Below, piece after piece: positions 53,589-63,218 of a DNA stretch of 64,000 bases. Each line of letters starts with the position of its first letter. Positions within the stretch are counted from its first letter, which is position 1. A program made the position numbers and the translations under genes. The stretch is from Adiantum capillus-veneris (taxonomy: Eukaryota; Streptophyta; Polypodiopsida; Polypodiales; Pteridaceae). The notes under the pieces are model-generated. The model made no database searches. It saw only the letters and a list, made by a program, of their open reading frames with translations, and had not been told where the DNA came from. Location: positions 33,074,446 to 33,138,445 of the forward strand of contig CM043969.1 in assembly GCA_014529385.2 (NCBI GenBank), given 5' to 3'.

Positions 53589-55182
53589 TGTGGGAGAATA
53601 AACAGGAACAAGGGTTATAATATAGACATGTGCTTTTAGATCTATATCAACACGGGGCCATTGGTAAAGGGGCCCAAATGAGAGATGGTCTATCAAAGAG
53701 AAAGGCTAACCAATGGAGCATAAGACCTTAGGGTTAGCTTCATTGAAGACCTCCAATAATATGTGTAAAAGTCCTTTGACCTTAGGTAAGCTAGGCCTAA
53801 GCTTGAGGCGCGGGAACCCGACCCAGCTTGAGGTGCTTGTTCTGCTTGAGGTTCTTGATGATTGAGGTGCTTAATGATTGATATGCTTCAGGTGCTTGAC
53901 ATGCTTGAGATGTTAGGGTTGCACTTGAGGTGAGAACCCAGCCCAAGCTTAAAGTGCTTAAGGGCCAAGCTTGTGGTGGGAACTGGGCCTATGCATGAGG
54001 GGTTGAGGTGTCAAAAAGTCAAAGACTCAATCCCTACAAGGAGGGGGCAAGCCCTACATGAGGGGGGATGAGAGAGAACACCCACACACTCACACAAGGC
54101 ATGCATGGTACAAAGAAATCAAAAGAGACACTTGTCAAGTTCCTCCTCATGTTGCCCTCATTGTGTGCCTGAAGCCTATTCGTTGGCCACCCAAGGGGTC
54201 CAATGATAATTTAGGAGATTTAATTAATTGATTTTGCATTTATCTAGCCCTCCCTCTCAAAGGGGAAAGGGGGGACACTTGTCTCAAGGCTACCCTTGCT
54301 GCTTGTAATGCCTCCTGCTTATGATTGGCTAGGCCTGGAGGGGTCCAATGACATTCAAGCATGAGCTCCAAGGGGGGGGGGGGGGGGGGTCGTCCAATCT
54401 AGGGGGTTTCTTAGGGGGTATACTCACCCACATACACTCACAAACACTCTCATTGTGTGCTAGGAAAGGTGCAAGAGCTCCATCTCCTTCTCCAAGCTCC
54501 TTGAGAAGTTGAGAGCCTACACCAACACTCTTGGCTATGGAATGCAAATCCAACCAAGAGCTATGCTTCAATGCTTAAGCTTTCCATCTTCTCCATCTTC
54601 ATTACTATGCTATTATGTATGCTAAGAAAGAAGAGTGATGATAAGTGAGGAATTATTTCTTTCTTCTATGGAATACTTCTTCTTCCTCTTCCCTACCCTC
54701 ATTCCCTGCTAGCTCTCTCCACCTTCGAAGGTGTTTGAGCTCTTGGGACTGAGCCTTGGGATAGTTAATGCTTTCCACAAAGTGCATGTTATGCTTATTG
54801 CAATAAGGCTAATGGTTTATTGCAAGTAGATTAGTTACTTAATGCAAGTAGATTAATTGTATTGCAAGGTAGATTGATTGTTGCTTTAGGCACAAATTGA
54901 TGCATAAAAGTATACATCCTCATGCACTCAAATGATTTAGGGAACACAAAGACTAATGATGTTGACGATTTCTTGATTGTTTTCAAGCTAAGATTGATTG
55001 TTGATATTATGCAAAAGCTTGGTGTATGAAGCTTCCATCTCCAATACTGCCAAAGAGGTCTCAAGGAACACAAAGATTGTATTGTATCAAGTCTCTCTTA
55101 ATGAGAGAATCTATAATACAAATGCCTTTTGGAGGGGGGACCGGCTCCACATAAATCCGGTCCTCAATTGTTGTCATATTCT
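53589..55182 (+). repeat. Left part of the element 6 LTR (inferred)
   Basis: Inferred because element 3 (TSD ATTCT) is inserted a short way upstream of a PBS and gag on the right (62806, 63219). The left piece of that LTR must then end at 55182. A candidate LTR start is TGTGGGAGAATAAACAGG at 53589. It contains GCTTGAGGTGCTTG-type minirepeats (53805-53960) and a poly-G run (54369-54389). No second LTR is available to confirm the edge. Confidence 0.45.
54369..54389. repeat. Poly-G tract
   Basis: About 20 consecutive G on the plus strand, with a second run near 56060 and 61934 in the element 3 LTRs. Length here may be affected by sequencing error. Confidence 0.85.
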
Positions 55183-56673
55183 TGATAGCGGGAAAAAGAG
55201 CAGTGCAATCAGGTGGCCTCTGTACTCGTGCACACTCCACAAACCACGCCTCATGCAAACAAGCAAAGAACAAAACAAAGGGGGCACCACCCTAAATTAA
55301 GAGGTTTAGGGACCTCACACATAGTGCACATAGGCAAGTGAGACTTCTGGCATTATGATGGCATCAAAACATATGGCAAAACACATAGAAATGAAGCTTA
55401 GGGACCTTATGTGGCATATATATATACACAAGACATCAGCTTAACAATACAATGGCATCTGATCATACATAACAAGGATATAGAGAAGCAAGCCAAGGAT
55501 GGCATAATCCCTTGTCAAAAACAATCAACCCAGCAAGTAGGTATGATCCTACTAGCAACACATCAATACCTTAGAGAATGATGGCGAGGATGGTGGCCAT
55601 GGAGCATGAGAGAAGACTCCTTATTTAGGTTTTAGGGCTAGTAATGTAGCATACTAGAGGGAGAGAGAGAGAGAGAGAGGGAGAGAGAGTAGAGCTCCAT
55701 CCATAGCTCCTCGTTGTGAGCAATGTCGTCATAGCTTCATTGCTTGGTGAAGTGGGTGAAGTGTTCGTTTTGAGTGAGAGAAGGCCTCCTTATATAGGTT
55801 TCTGAGAGGGTTTAGGATTAGGGATAAACATGCTTAAATCCGCTGATTGGGGTTACTTTTTGCTTAGGGTGGTCAACAGATTGAGGTCACCTGATATGTC
55901 ACCATCAAGATATTCTCTAGAGTGATGTGAGAGGGGAGGGTAAATGCTGATTTTTCTGATTGTGACACATGGGGATAAGGCCTTGACTAGCATTTAAGAG
56001 CAGGTAAGGTGGCTGTTGAAACTGGAGGTTCTGCACATGTCAGGGGGGGACCTGCTGGGGGGGGGGTGGCAGCTGGGTCCTCCTGAATATCAAATTCTCA
56101 AAAAATCCTCAACCATGGCTTCTTTTGACATGTGGTCTTTGAAAAAATCAGCATGTCTCTTTTCAACTCAAAAGTCTTTATCCCTGTTGACTCACCTTTA
56201 CCATAATATTTTCTCCTTTTCTCCTCCTGTAACTGCATTGTTGATGCCCAATCACTGCTTCTAGTAACAGTGAACTATTACCTACCAAATACTTATGGTG
56301 CAGTAAAAAATATTTACCATGGGTAAAAAAATTTACTGTAGGTAAAAAGTGATTTGTATTTACCATGTAGGTGAAGAATATTTACTGTAGGTAAAAACTA
56401 TTTACTGTGCTGTGAGTCCACACGAACATCCTCGTGTAAATTTCACTAGAAATTCACACCTAGAATGGGCTATTCTGTAAGATATAGGTTGTAGGCATGC
56501 ATAAGAGCTCGTTCCCACGTATCTTCTGTCCATGGCACTTTTTACTCTTTGGTGCTTGTGAAGTAGATTTTTCTTCTCTTTCGAGATCCCTTGGACTAGA
56601 GTATCCTCATCTCCCCAACAACTGACTGTGCCTTTATTGCATCTTCAGAAGGGGTCCTAAAAACCATGCATCA
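55183..56673 (-). repeat. 3' LTR of element 3
   Basis: 1491 bp, TGATAGCGGGAAAAAG to CCATGCATCA. It includes a minus-strand TATA box (AACCTATATAAGGAGG, 55786-55800), a GA microsatellite, a poly-G run and an array of TTTAC...GGTAAA palindromic repeats at 56277-56403. Confidence 0.95.
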
Positions 56674-56692
56674 TATAGCCCTCCCCCTTAGG
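56674..56692 (-). promoter_or_regulatory. Polypurine tract of element 3
   Basis: Minus strand CCTAAGGGGGAGGGCTATA, directly against the 3' LTR. It would prime plus-strand DNA synthesis. Confidence 0.7.
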
Positions 56693-57020
56693 CTAGAGGT
56701 ATTTGATGCCTCTAGCTGTAGGTTGTGCTACAATAGGGTTCTCTTGAATACTTACCCACCTAGTACCAATTGAATTTGCCATGTTACTGCTTTCTTGGCT
56801 GATGCACCTTGTTTAGTCCTTTCTGATGAATAATTGTATCCATCCATGACTAACAACAGGTCTCCTAGACCCTTGAAAGCCATACCCCATCCATTGTCAA
56901 TATCCGCTTTCACTGGTAGCATTCTCTTTTTTTCTTTTTTTCTTCTCTTTTTTTCCTTCTTTTTTTTTTGTCTTCTCTTTTTTTTTTTTTTTTGAAATGA
57001 CTATATACATGATTGTTACC
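56693..57020. other. 3' untranslated part of element 3
   Basis: No gene. A long pyrimidine tract (56926-56994, TTTTTCTTTTT-type on the plus strand, purine-rich on the minus strand) lies between integrase and the polypurine tract. Confidence 0.5.
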
Positions 57021-57887
57021 TTAATTGGAGCTCGAATATGATGAGCTCTCCTCTGAACCATCCTTAGCATTGATTTCACCAGCATATGGCTGTGAAAGAC
57101 GACATTGGTAGGCCTTCAATCGCCAACCATTTACCGGGGTCTGATGTACCTTACCATTTAGGTCACCTAGTTGGTAACTACCATTTGAGAACCTCTGTAT
57201 CACTACAAAAGGGCCTTCCCACTTAAGCAAGAACTTACCATCCTTCCTGCGATCAAAGCGATTGTCGTATCTGAGCACTAAAGAACCTTCCTTGATACCT
57301 TTCTTGACAAGGTTGCGATTGAACTTCTTTCGTTTCTTCTCTGCCTGGGCTGCATAGTACTTCACTGCTGACTCTCGATCTAGCCCTAACCTCTCCAAAT
57401 CGATGATTCTTCCTTCCACCTGCTTCTCTTGACTATCCTCTTGATGTGCTTTAAGAACTCGGAGGCTCGCTAGCTCCACTTCTATAGGCAATAGTGCCTC
57501 TTGCCCGTAAACCAAGTGAAAAGGTGTATACCCCAAGGATGTTTTAAAGGATGTTCTGTAGCGCTTGATTTTTAACTTGCTCATCAATTGCCCGACTAAA
57601 TCAGCTCAAAATCTCGGTCCCCTATCCGAGAGAATCTCCAAAGGTGTGCCAAAACGGCAACAAAGGCATTCAAAAATGAAATCACTCACGTCCTTGGCTG
57701 TGATGCACTTTGTGGGACGAGCTTCTGCCCATCTGGTCATGTACTCCACCCCCATAATGATGTATTCCTTCCCTGATTGAGTGCAAGGTAGTGGCCCTAT
57801 TGCATCTATCCCCCATTTTTCAAATGGCCCATAGGTTTTGATTGGATGCTGATTTTCATGGGTAAGACGCCTTGGTCCAAGCTTTTT
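57021..57887 (-). pseudogene. Integrase core remnant and GPF module of element 3
   Basis: WGIDAIGPLPCTQSGKEYII (first Asp) and EILSDRGPRF (second Asp) end in a stop at about 57603. After LMSKLKIKR the sequence jumps to YRTSFKTSLGYTPFHLVYGQ, so the block with the catalytic Glu is deleted. The C-terminus keeps LKWEGPFVVIQRFSNGSYQL, the GPF module. Integration could not be catalysed by this protein. Confidence 0.88.
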
Positions 57888-59690
57888 GGCAAACCTCACA
57901 TGTGCGGCACCAATGTTGTACATCTCGATGGAGGCTTGGCCACGTGAACCCTGCTTGTAAAATCTTTCTGCTAGTAATCTCTTGTGCAAAGTGGCCACCA
58001 CACACACCTTCATGACAACTAAACAAAATATCCTTTATCTCTTGGGATGCAGGAACTCTCCTTAAGACAGCATCTTTCCCTCTACAATACAAGTCCTCAT
58101 TCAATAAGCTATAGCTGGTAGCCTTTTTTGCCAACCACCTACGTTCACTTTTACACATACCAGAGGGTGCTTCACAATGCTCAAGAAAGTAAAGTAAATC
58201 ATGCAGCTCCTCCTTTCCCTGGTATAAAGGACTTTTCACAAGGATAGCACCTACTATGAGAGTTTGTAGTTCTTCACCTGCTAAGGCATCTGCTTCTCGA
58301 TTTTGATCTCTAGGTACAAAGTGCACTCGAACTTCTTTAAAACCCTTCAACAAGGCCTTTGCTTCCCTCATCTTAACAGACAATTTGTCATTTTTACAGG
58401 CCCATACACCAACCATTTGCTTAACAATCAACATGGAGTCACCAAAAACATTTAGCTTTGTGATGCCCTGAGAAAGACAACAACCCAACCTGTGCATTAA
58501 TTTCTCTGTCATAACACAAATCTCGGCTCCACCATCTACGTACACATTGGAGACTTGTTGACTCTTAATCTCTACATCAATGACTGGCACGATATCCTTC
58601 ATGCCTCTTGCACTAATAGACCCAACTGACTTTGCCTTAGCCCTCCTGGTGCTGACCATCTTAGACCAGGTTCTACGCATTTTTGGGGAAAGGTGGAGGA
58701 GTTGCTGCCATGAAATCTTTGGTCCTTGCTTACTCACATCTGCTACCAGGTCGTAAGGTATGGATCCTACCCCAAGTGGAAAGTCTTCTACTCCTATGTG
58801 CCTCCTTGTCCTACTCTTCCTTTTCTTGTCTCCTATCACTTGGGAGGAACCCTCATTCCCTTTATCCGGCTCTGAAGCTTCCATTTCATCAGTTCTTTGT
58901 CTCCTAACTCTCTTTATTGGCATGGCAACAGCTTCCTCCATTTTTTCTTTCCCTTTATCCTTACCATTGTCAAGACTTATGACAGAGACAGCCCTGTCCT
59001 CCCCTCCCGATGGTAGTGGAGGGATCTCTGCTAGTGCTTGTGGTGGTGGAGGAGGGGGTCTCAATATTTGGATTGGTGGAGCCATGTGTGCATTTTGTCC
59101 ATTTAGTGGCCTAGCTTGAGGAGGAGTGACTTGCTGGCGAGGAGGCCGTCTTTGATTACAATTTCCCTGATAGCGTCGTGGATGGGGGCAATAATACATG
59201 CCGTGACCTACCTCTCCACAACTGTAGCAAATGTACTCACGTGCTTGCCTTTGTCCTTCTTGTCTATTTCGTTCATTTCCTGGCTGGGGAGCCCTTACAC
59301 CTTGAACCAGATTGATGGACAGGCTCTCTAGTTGATTGGTGATTTGTTGAAGTAATTCTTGTTGAGAGGACTCTTGGTCTGTTGCTCCTGTCCCTGCTAC
59401 TACCCTTGCCGTAGGTTGAGCTAGCGGTGGAGGCTCCATTCCCCCTTGTAGTTGAGCTTGGAATTTTAACTTCCTATCCTTCTCCCTTGCATAAGTCATA
59501 GCTTTATCAAAGGTATCTGGGAATTTACCTTTTACCTTTTCTCGAAGGATGGGGTAAAGCCCTGCCAGGAAACAGTCCTTAACTTAGTAGCTTCGTCATC
59601 CCTTCCCGATACCAGAAAGGCCATTTCCAAATTATCCAAAAAGTCTGGAGCAACCTCCCCAGGCTTACCATAAAAATTAGGGAAGGCCAT
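57856..59690 (-). pseudogene. gag-pol: Gag and fused protease/RNase H/integrase of element 3
   Basis: Gag starts at 59690 (MAFPNFYGKPGEVAPDFLDN) and shifts frame near 59580; about 100 capsid residues are missing compared with element 1. The main frame (59499-57856, 547 residues) holds a Pro-rich linker, the CCHC knuckle CYSCGEVGHGMYYC, a basic linker and the protease active site VYVDGGAEICVM. It then passes directly into the C-terminal half of the plant-type RNase H (KLNVFGDSMLIVKQMVGVWA, NREADALAGE, with the last Asp kept). All of RT and the Ty3 RNase H are gone, yet the frame is open across the join. It ends with the integrase zinc site (HEGVCGGHFA, HWCRTCEVCQ) and a frameshift. Confidence 0.88.
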
Positions 59691-59781
59691 AAGTGAGAGA
59701 GTAAACAATTACACAAACAGCTCCAATTTATTTTAAAATAGAGTATGGTAATTACAATTTGGAGCTTTAGCACAACTTAGC

Positions 59782-60021
59782 TCAAAATAGGATGAACATC
59801 GACACATCAAAGGAATGGTAATAGTCTAGTAAGGGTAGAATGACAAGATGAGGAGAGCGCAAGATTTCCCCAAGTCTCTCTGCTCCAAACAACAGGGCTA
59901 TTCTTTGCTGATAAAAGATTTTTCTATCAATACAAATATTCACATGGATATGACGCACAAAATGGAAAGGAAACATGCGGGGATCATCATTCTCATTATT
60001 GGCATCCATACTTACACACAA
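59782..60021 (-). CDS. Conserved small ORF upstream of gag (element 3)
   Basis: 79 residues, MCVSMDANNENDDPRMFPFH onward, counterpart of 15101-15343 in element 1. Shared features: FHFVRHIHVNICIDRKIFYQ against FHLTQRIQINVHVSRKIFFQ, then FGAERLGEIL against FGPRRLREIL, and SFDVSMF against SFDVHVF. It lies between the 194-residue ORF and gag. Conserved position and sequence in two families argue for a real product; the function is unknown. Confidence 0.55.
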   Translation of the reverse strand: MCVSMDANNENDDPRMFPFHFVRHIHVNICIDRKIFYQQRIALLFGAERLGEILRSPHLVILPLLDYYHSFDVSMFILF

Positions 60022-60025
60022 GAGC

Positions 60026-60610
60026 CTAGCTTAGTTGCACCACCTTGGGACCAATGAGCCTGATCAGCCATAGAAGGTCAGCACCTCGGATCACTTCGAC
60101 TCTTCCTAATGCATCTGGGAAGACGTAAGGCGTGATGGCAACACTTTGTACAATGCTGATCCTTTTAGCAAGCAACAATTGGATGCTATTACCATAATCA
60201 GCATGACGAATGAAAGTGACACCATTAATGTGCAGCACATCATCAACTAAGATAGTTTCCTTAGATTGAGATAACTTCTTGAAAATTAGCAGCAAAGGTA
60301 GGGCAGGGAGGCTTTTCACCCGGTCTCCAAAGCACTTTGGACAATATCCAAAGTGATCTTCACGCGGACAGGAGGTTGGCTTGGGATTGGTGGTGTCTGG
60401 ATTCACAAAGTGCACTGGGAGCACTCGCAGACGGGCGGCAATCTTGTAGGCAAGCCTTCGCCTCTTTGCTTCAGGAGGATTTAGGGGTGAGAGTCGTGGT
60501 TTCAAGTTGGAGGTTGAAGTTGGTTGCTCACTAGCCTTTTTCTTGCCTGTAGTGGTCATGTAATCCCTTATTAATGAGATTAAGCCAAATGTTACCTTAC
60601 GCTTGAGCAC
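60026..60610 (-). CDS. Leader ORF of element 3, 194 residues, unknown
   Basis: Starts MLKRKVTFGLISLIRDYMTT, overlaps ORF b by 14 bp. A CxxC motif is seen in HFGYCPKCFGDRVKSL, followed by hydrophobic stretches (LPALPLLLIFKKL, VDDVLHINGVTFI) and VEVIRGADLLWLIRLIGPKV. No stop interrupts 194 codons in a decayed element, which suggests it is or was a true protein. It matches no domain that I recognise and could be an accessory leader protein. Confidence 0.45.
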   Translation of the reverse strand: MLKRKVTFGLISLIRDYMTTTGKKKASEQPTSTSNLKPRLSPLNPPEAKRRRLAYKIAARLRVLPVHFVNPDTTNPKPTSCPREDHFGYCPKCFGDRVKSLPALPLLLIFKKLSQSKETILVDDVLHINGVTFIRHADYGNSIQLLLAKRISIVQSVAITPYVFPDALGRVEVIRGADLLWLIRLIGPKVVQLS

Positions 60611-60994
60611 GCGCTGCGGCCTTGGGCCACTTAGGTGTAGAGGTGATCTTCCTCCTCTTAGTCGGCTCCTCAGGAAAGAGAGGTCTGGTGATGCTTTCTC
60701 TTCCCTTAATGTGTGTCACAGTACCTTCGTGTATGTTGATGTAGAATATTTCAAGATCATGTGCGTTGGAGGTTTCTGGAGCACTCATAGGTTGAGAGGA
60801 GAGGTATATCAAGCTCTTCTTCTTACTCTCCTTAGTTGGCGACGATCACGTACAAGGGATGTAGAAGAACTTACTTCTTGAATTTCAATGACACTGCAAC
60901 CTGGTAACAAGACCTCGATGAAAGCTTTTAAGGCCTCTAAAGCCTCCTCCTCTTCTGTTCTCCAATTTGCAAACTCCTCACGCCATTCGTCCAT
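60597..60994 (-). CDS. Two overlapping leader ORFs of element 3
   Basis: ORF a (60809-60994, MDEWREEFANWRTEEEEALE, acidic) and ORF b (60597-60812, MIYLSSQPMSAPETSNAHDL, ending basic) overlap by 4 bp in an ATGA arrangement. They begin about 50 bp after the PBS. Neither is recognised. They may be authentic small ORFs or pieces of one protein separated by frameshifts. Element 1 has no counterpart at this place. Confidence 0.35.
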
Positions 60995-61044
60995 GCTGTA
61001 GATTGCACATCTTCATTGCTTGTGGACTGAAGGTCTGTGTAGCC

Positions 61045-61063
61045 CTCCTCAGTGGGGGCACCA
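61045..61063 (-). promoter_or_regulatory. Primer-binding site of element 3
   Basis: Minus strand TGGTGCCCCCACTGAGGAG, three bases inside the LTR. It is close to the element 2 site (TGGTGCCCCCATGGAGGATC). tRNA not identified. Confidence 0.75.
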
Positions 61064-61066
61064 ATA

Positions 61067-62600
61067 TGATAGCGGGAAAAAGAGTAGTGCAATCGGGTGG
61101 CCTCTGTACTCGTGCACACTCCACAAACCACGCCTCATGCAAACAAGCAAAGAACAAAACAAAGGGGACACCACCCTAAATTAAGAGGTTTAGGGACCTC
61201 ACACATAGTGCACATAGGCAAGTGAGACTTCTGGCATTATGATGGCATCAAAACATATGGCAAAACACATAGAAACGAAGCTTAGGGACCTTATGTAGCA
61301 TATATATATACACAAGACATCAGCTTAAGAATACAACGGCATCTGATCATACATAACAAGGATATAGAGAAGCAAGCCAAGGATGGCATAATCCCTTGTC
61401 AAAAACAATCAACCCAGCAAGTAGGTATGATCCTACTAGCAACACATCAATACCTTAGAGAATGATGGCGAGGATGGTGGCCATGGACCATGAGAGAAGA
61501 CTCCTTATTTAGGTTTTAGGGCTAGTAATGTAGCATACTAGAGGGAGAGAGAGAGAGGGAGAGAGAGTAGAGCTCCACCCATAGCTCCTCGTTGTGAGCA
61601 ATGTCGTCATAGCTTCGTTGCTTGGTGAAGTGGGTGAAGTGTTGTTTTGAGTGAGAGAAGGCCTCCTTATATAGGTTTCTGAGAGGGTTTAGGATTAGGG
61701 ATAAACATGCTTAAATCCACTGATTAGGGTTACTTTTTGCCTAGGGTGGTCAACAGATTGAGGTCACCTGATATGTCACCATCAAGATATTCTCTAGAGT
61801 GATGTGAGAGGGGAGGGTAAATGCTGATTTTTCTGATTGTGACACATGGGGATAAGGCCTTGACCAGAATTTAAGAGCAGGTAAGGTGGCTGTTGAAACT
61901 GGAGGTTCTGCACATGTCAGGGGGGGACCTGCGGGGGGGGGGGGTGGCAGCTGGGTCCTCCTGAATATCAAATTCTCAAAAAATCCTCAACCATGGCTTC
62001 TTTTGACATGTGGTCTTTGAAAAAATCAGCATGTCTCTTTTCAACTCAAAAGTCTTTATCCCTGTTGACTCACCTTTACCATAAGACTTTCTCCTTTTCT
62101 CCTCCTGTAACTGCATTGTTGATGCCCAATCACTGCTTCTAGTAACAGTAAACTGTTACTTACCAAATACTTATGGTGCAGTAAAAAATATTTACCATGG
62201 GTAAAAAAAGTTACTGTAGGTAAAAAGTGATTTGTATTTACCATGTAGGTGAAGAATATTTACTGTAGGTAAAAAATATTTACTGTGGTTAAAAATATTT
62301 ACTATCGGGAAAAAAGTGAAAACGGAGTATGCTGTGCTGTGAGTCCACACGAACATCCTCGTGTAAATTTCACTAGAAATTCACACCTAGAATGGGCTAT
62401 TCTGTAAGATATAGGTTGTAGGCATGCATAAGAGCTCGTTCCCACGTATCTTCTGTCCATGGCACGTTTTACTCTTTGGTGCTTGTGAAGTAGATTTTTC
62501 TTCTCTTTCGAGATCCCTTGGACTAGAGTATCCTCATCTCCCCAACAACTGACTGTGCCTTTATTGCATCTTCAGAAGGGGTCCTAAGAACCATGCATCA
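61067..62600 (-). repeat. 5' LTR of element 3
   Basis: 1534 bp, partner of 55183-56673. It has the same TATA box at 61661-61675 and a longer GGTAAA palindrome array (62157-62330) that accounts for most of the length difference. Confidence 0.95.
61661..61675 (-). promoter_or_regulatory. TATA box in the element 3 5' LTR
   Basis: Minus strand CCTATATAAGGAGGC, about 600 bp upstream of the PBS, giving a reasonable U3/R start. The same TATATAAGG core occurs in the element 0 LTR. Confidence 0.6.
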
Positions 62601-62605
62601 ATTCT

Positions 62606-62607
62606 CT

Positions 62608-62658
<51 letters not shown>

Positions 62659-62804
62659 AAGGTATTGCTCATGCCTAGTTAATTAAGTGTTATGATTAAG
62701 TTGCTACTACCAATAATTAAGGTCACCATCTATGCTCTCAAAGTTGCTCACTCTAATTCTCTTAATTCCGCCATTCTCTAAGTTCATAGGCCATTTCCAT
62801 TACA
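62606..62804 (+). repeat. Right part of the element 6 LTR
   Basis: Begins after the ATTCT duplication of element 3, contains a CT microsatellite (62612-62655) and ends ...CCATTACA directly before the PBS at 62806. With 53589-55182 it would form one LTR of about 1.8 kb. Confidence 0.55.
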
Positions 62805-62805
62805 T

Positions 62806-62818
62806 TGGTACAAGAGCA
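62806..62818 (+). promoter_or_regulatory. Primer-binding site of element 6
   Basis: TGGTACAAGAGCA two bases after ...TTACA. It is close to the TGGTATCAGAGC tRNA-Met site, with two differences. A leader of about 400 bp without genes follows up to gag. Confidence 0.6.
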
Positions 62819-63218
62819 TTTGGTTTCTCTTTTCTTGCTTAAGAAGAGAGGTCCTTAAGTAGCCTATAAATGGTTGAACTTGTTAAGTATATTAGGGTAA
62901 GTGGAATTGGGATCTATTATCGGTTTTAATGAGGCCACTATGTGGGATATGGTGCACACCTCGGGAGCTTTGGACTTAATAATGGAGTCTTTTTAGACTT
63001 GCCTACGTCTTTACCATTATTGAGCCATAAGAAGTCCGAAAGGAGCTAACCCTCGGCAACTCTGCTATGTTAGACCTACTCCTCTACTCTCTATAATTAA
63101 CCACTTTGAGCCATGGGTGTAGATACTTAAGAGCCGATTTTCAAAGGCTAAGAGGAGTGGCAACTAAGGTTTTGAATTTCCAAATCATACACTAAGTACA
63201 TACATAAATTTTGTTAAC

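Larger units (their letters stand above)
55183..62600 (-). mobile_element. Element 3: Tat-like LTR element with gutted gag-pol
   Basis: LTRs of 1491 and 1534 bp (TGATAG ... GCATCA) flank a 4.4-kb interior on the minus strand. A perfect 5-bp duplication ATTCT lies at 55178-55182 and 62601-62605. PBS 61045-61063, polypurine tract 56674-56692 (minus strand CCTAAGGGGGAGGGCTATA). The interior keeps leader ORFs, gag ends, zinc knuckle, half a protease, half a plant-type RNase H and most of integrase, but lacks the gag core, RT, Ty3 RNase H and the integrase Glu region. LTR divergence is about 2 percent by eye, apart from an indel of about 50 bp. It is related to, but clearly diverged from, elements 1 and 2. 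Confidence 0.93.

Noticed and set aside
54369-54389. Poly-G run as a G-quadruplex regulatory element
   Set aside because: A single homopolymer in an LTR, possibly inflated by sequencing; no other support.
58683-59331. Plus-strand Pro/Ser-rich frames over element 3 gag
   Set aside because: They are shadows of the gag linker and zinc-knuckle coding on the minus strand.
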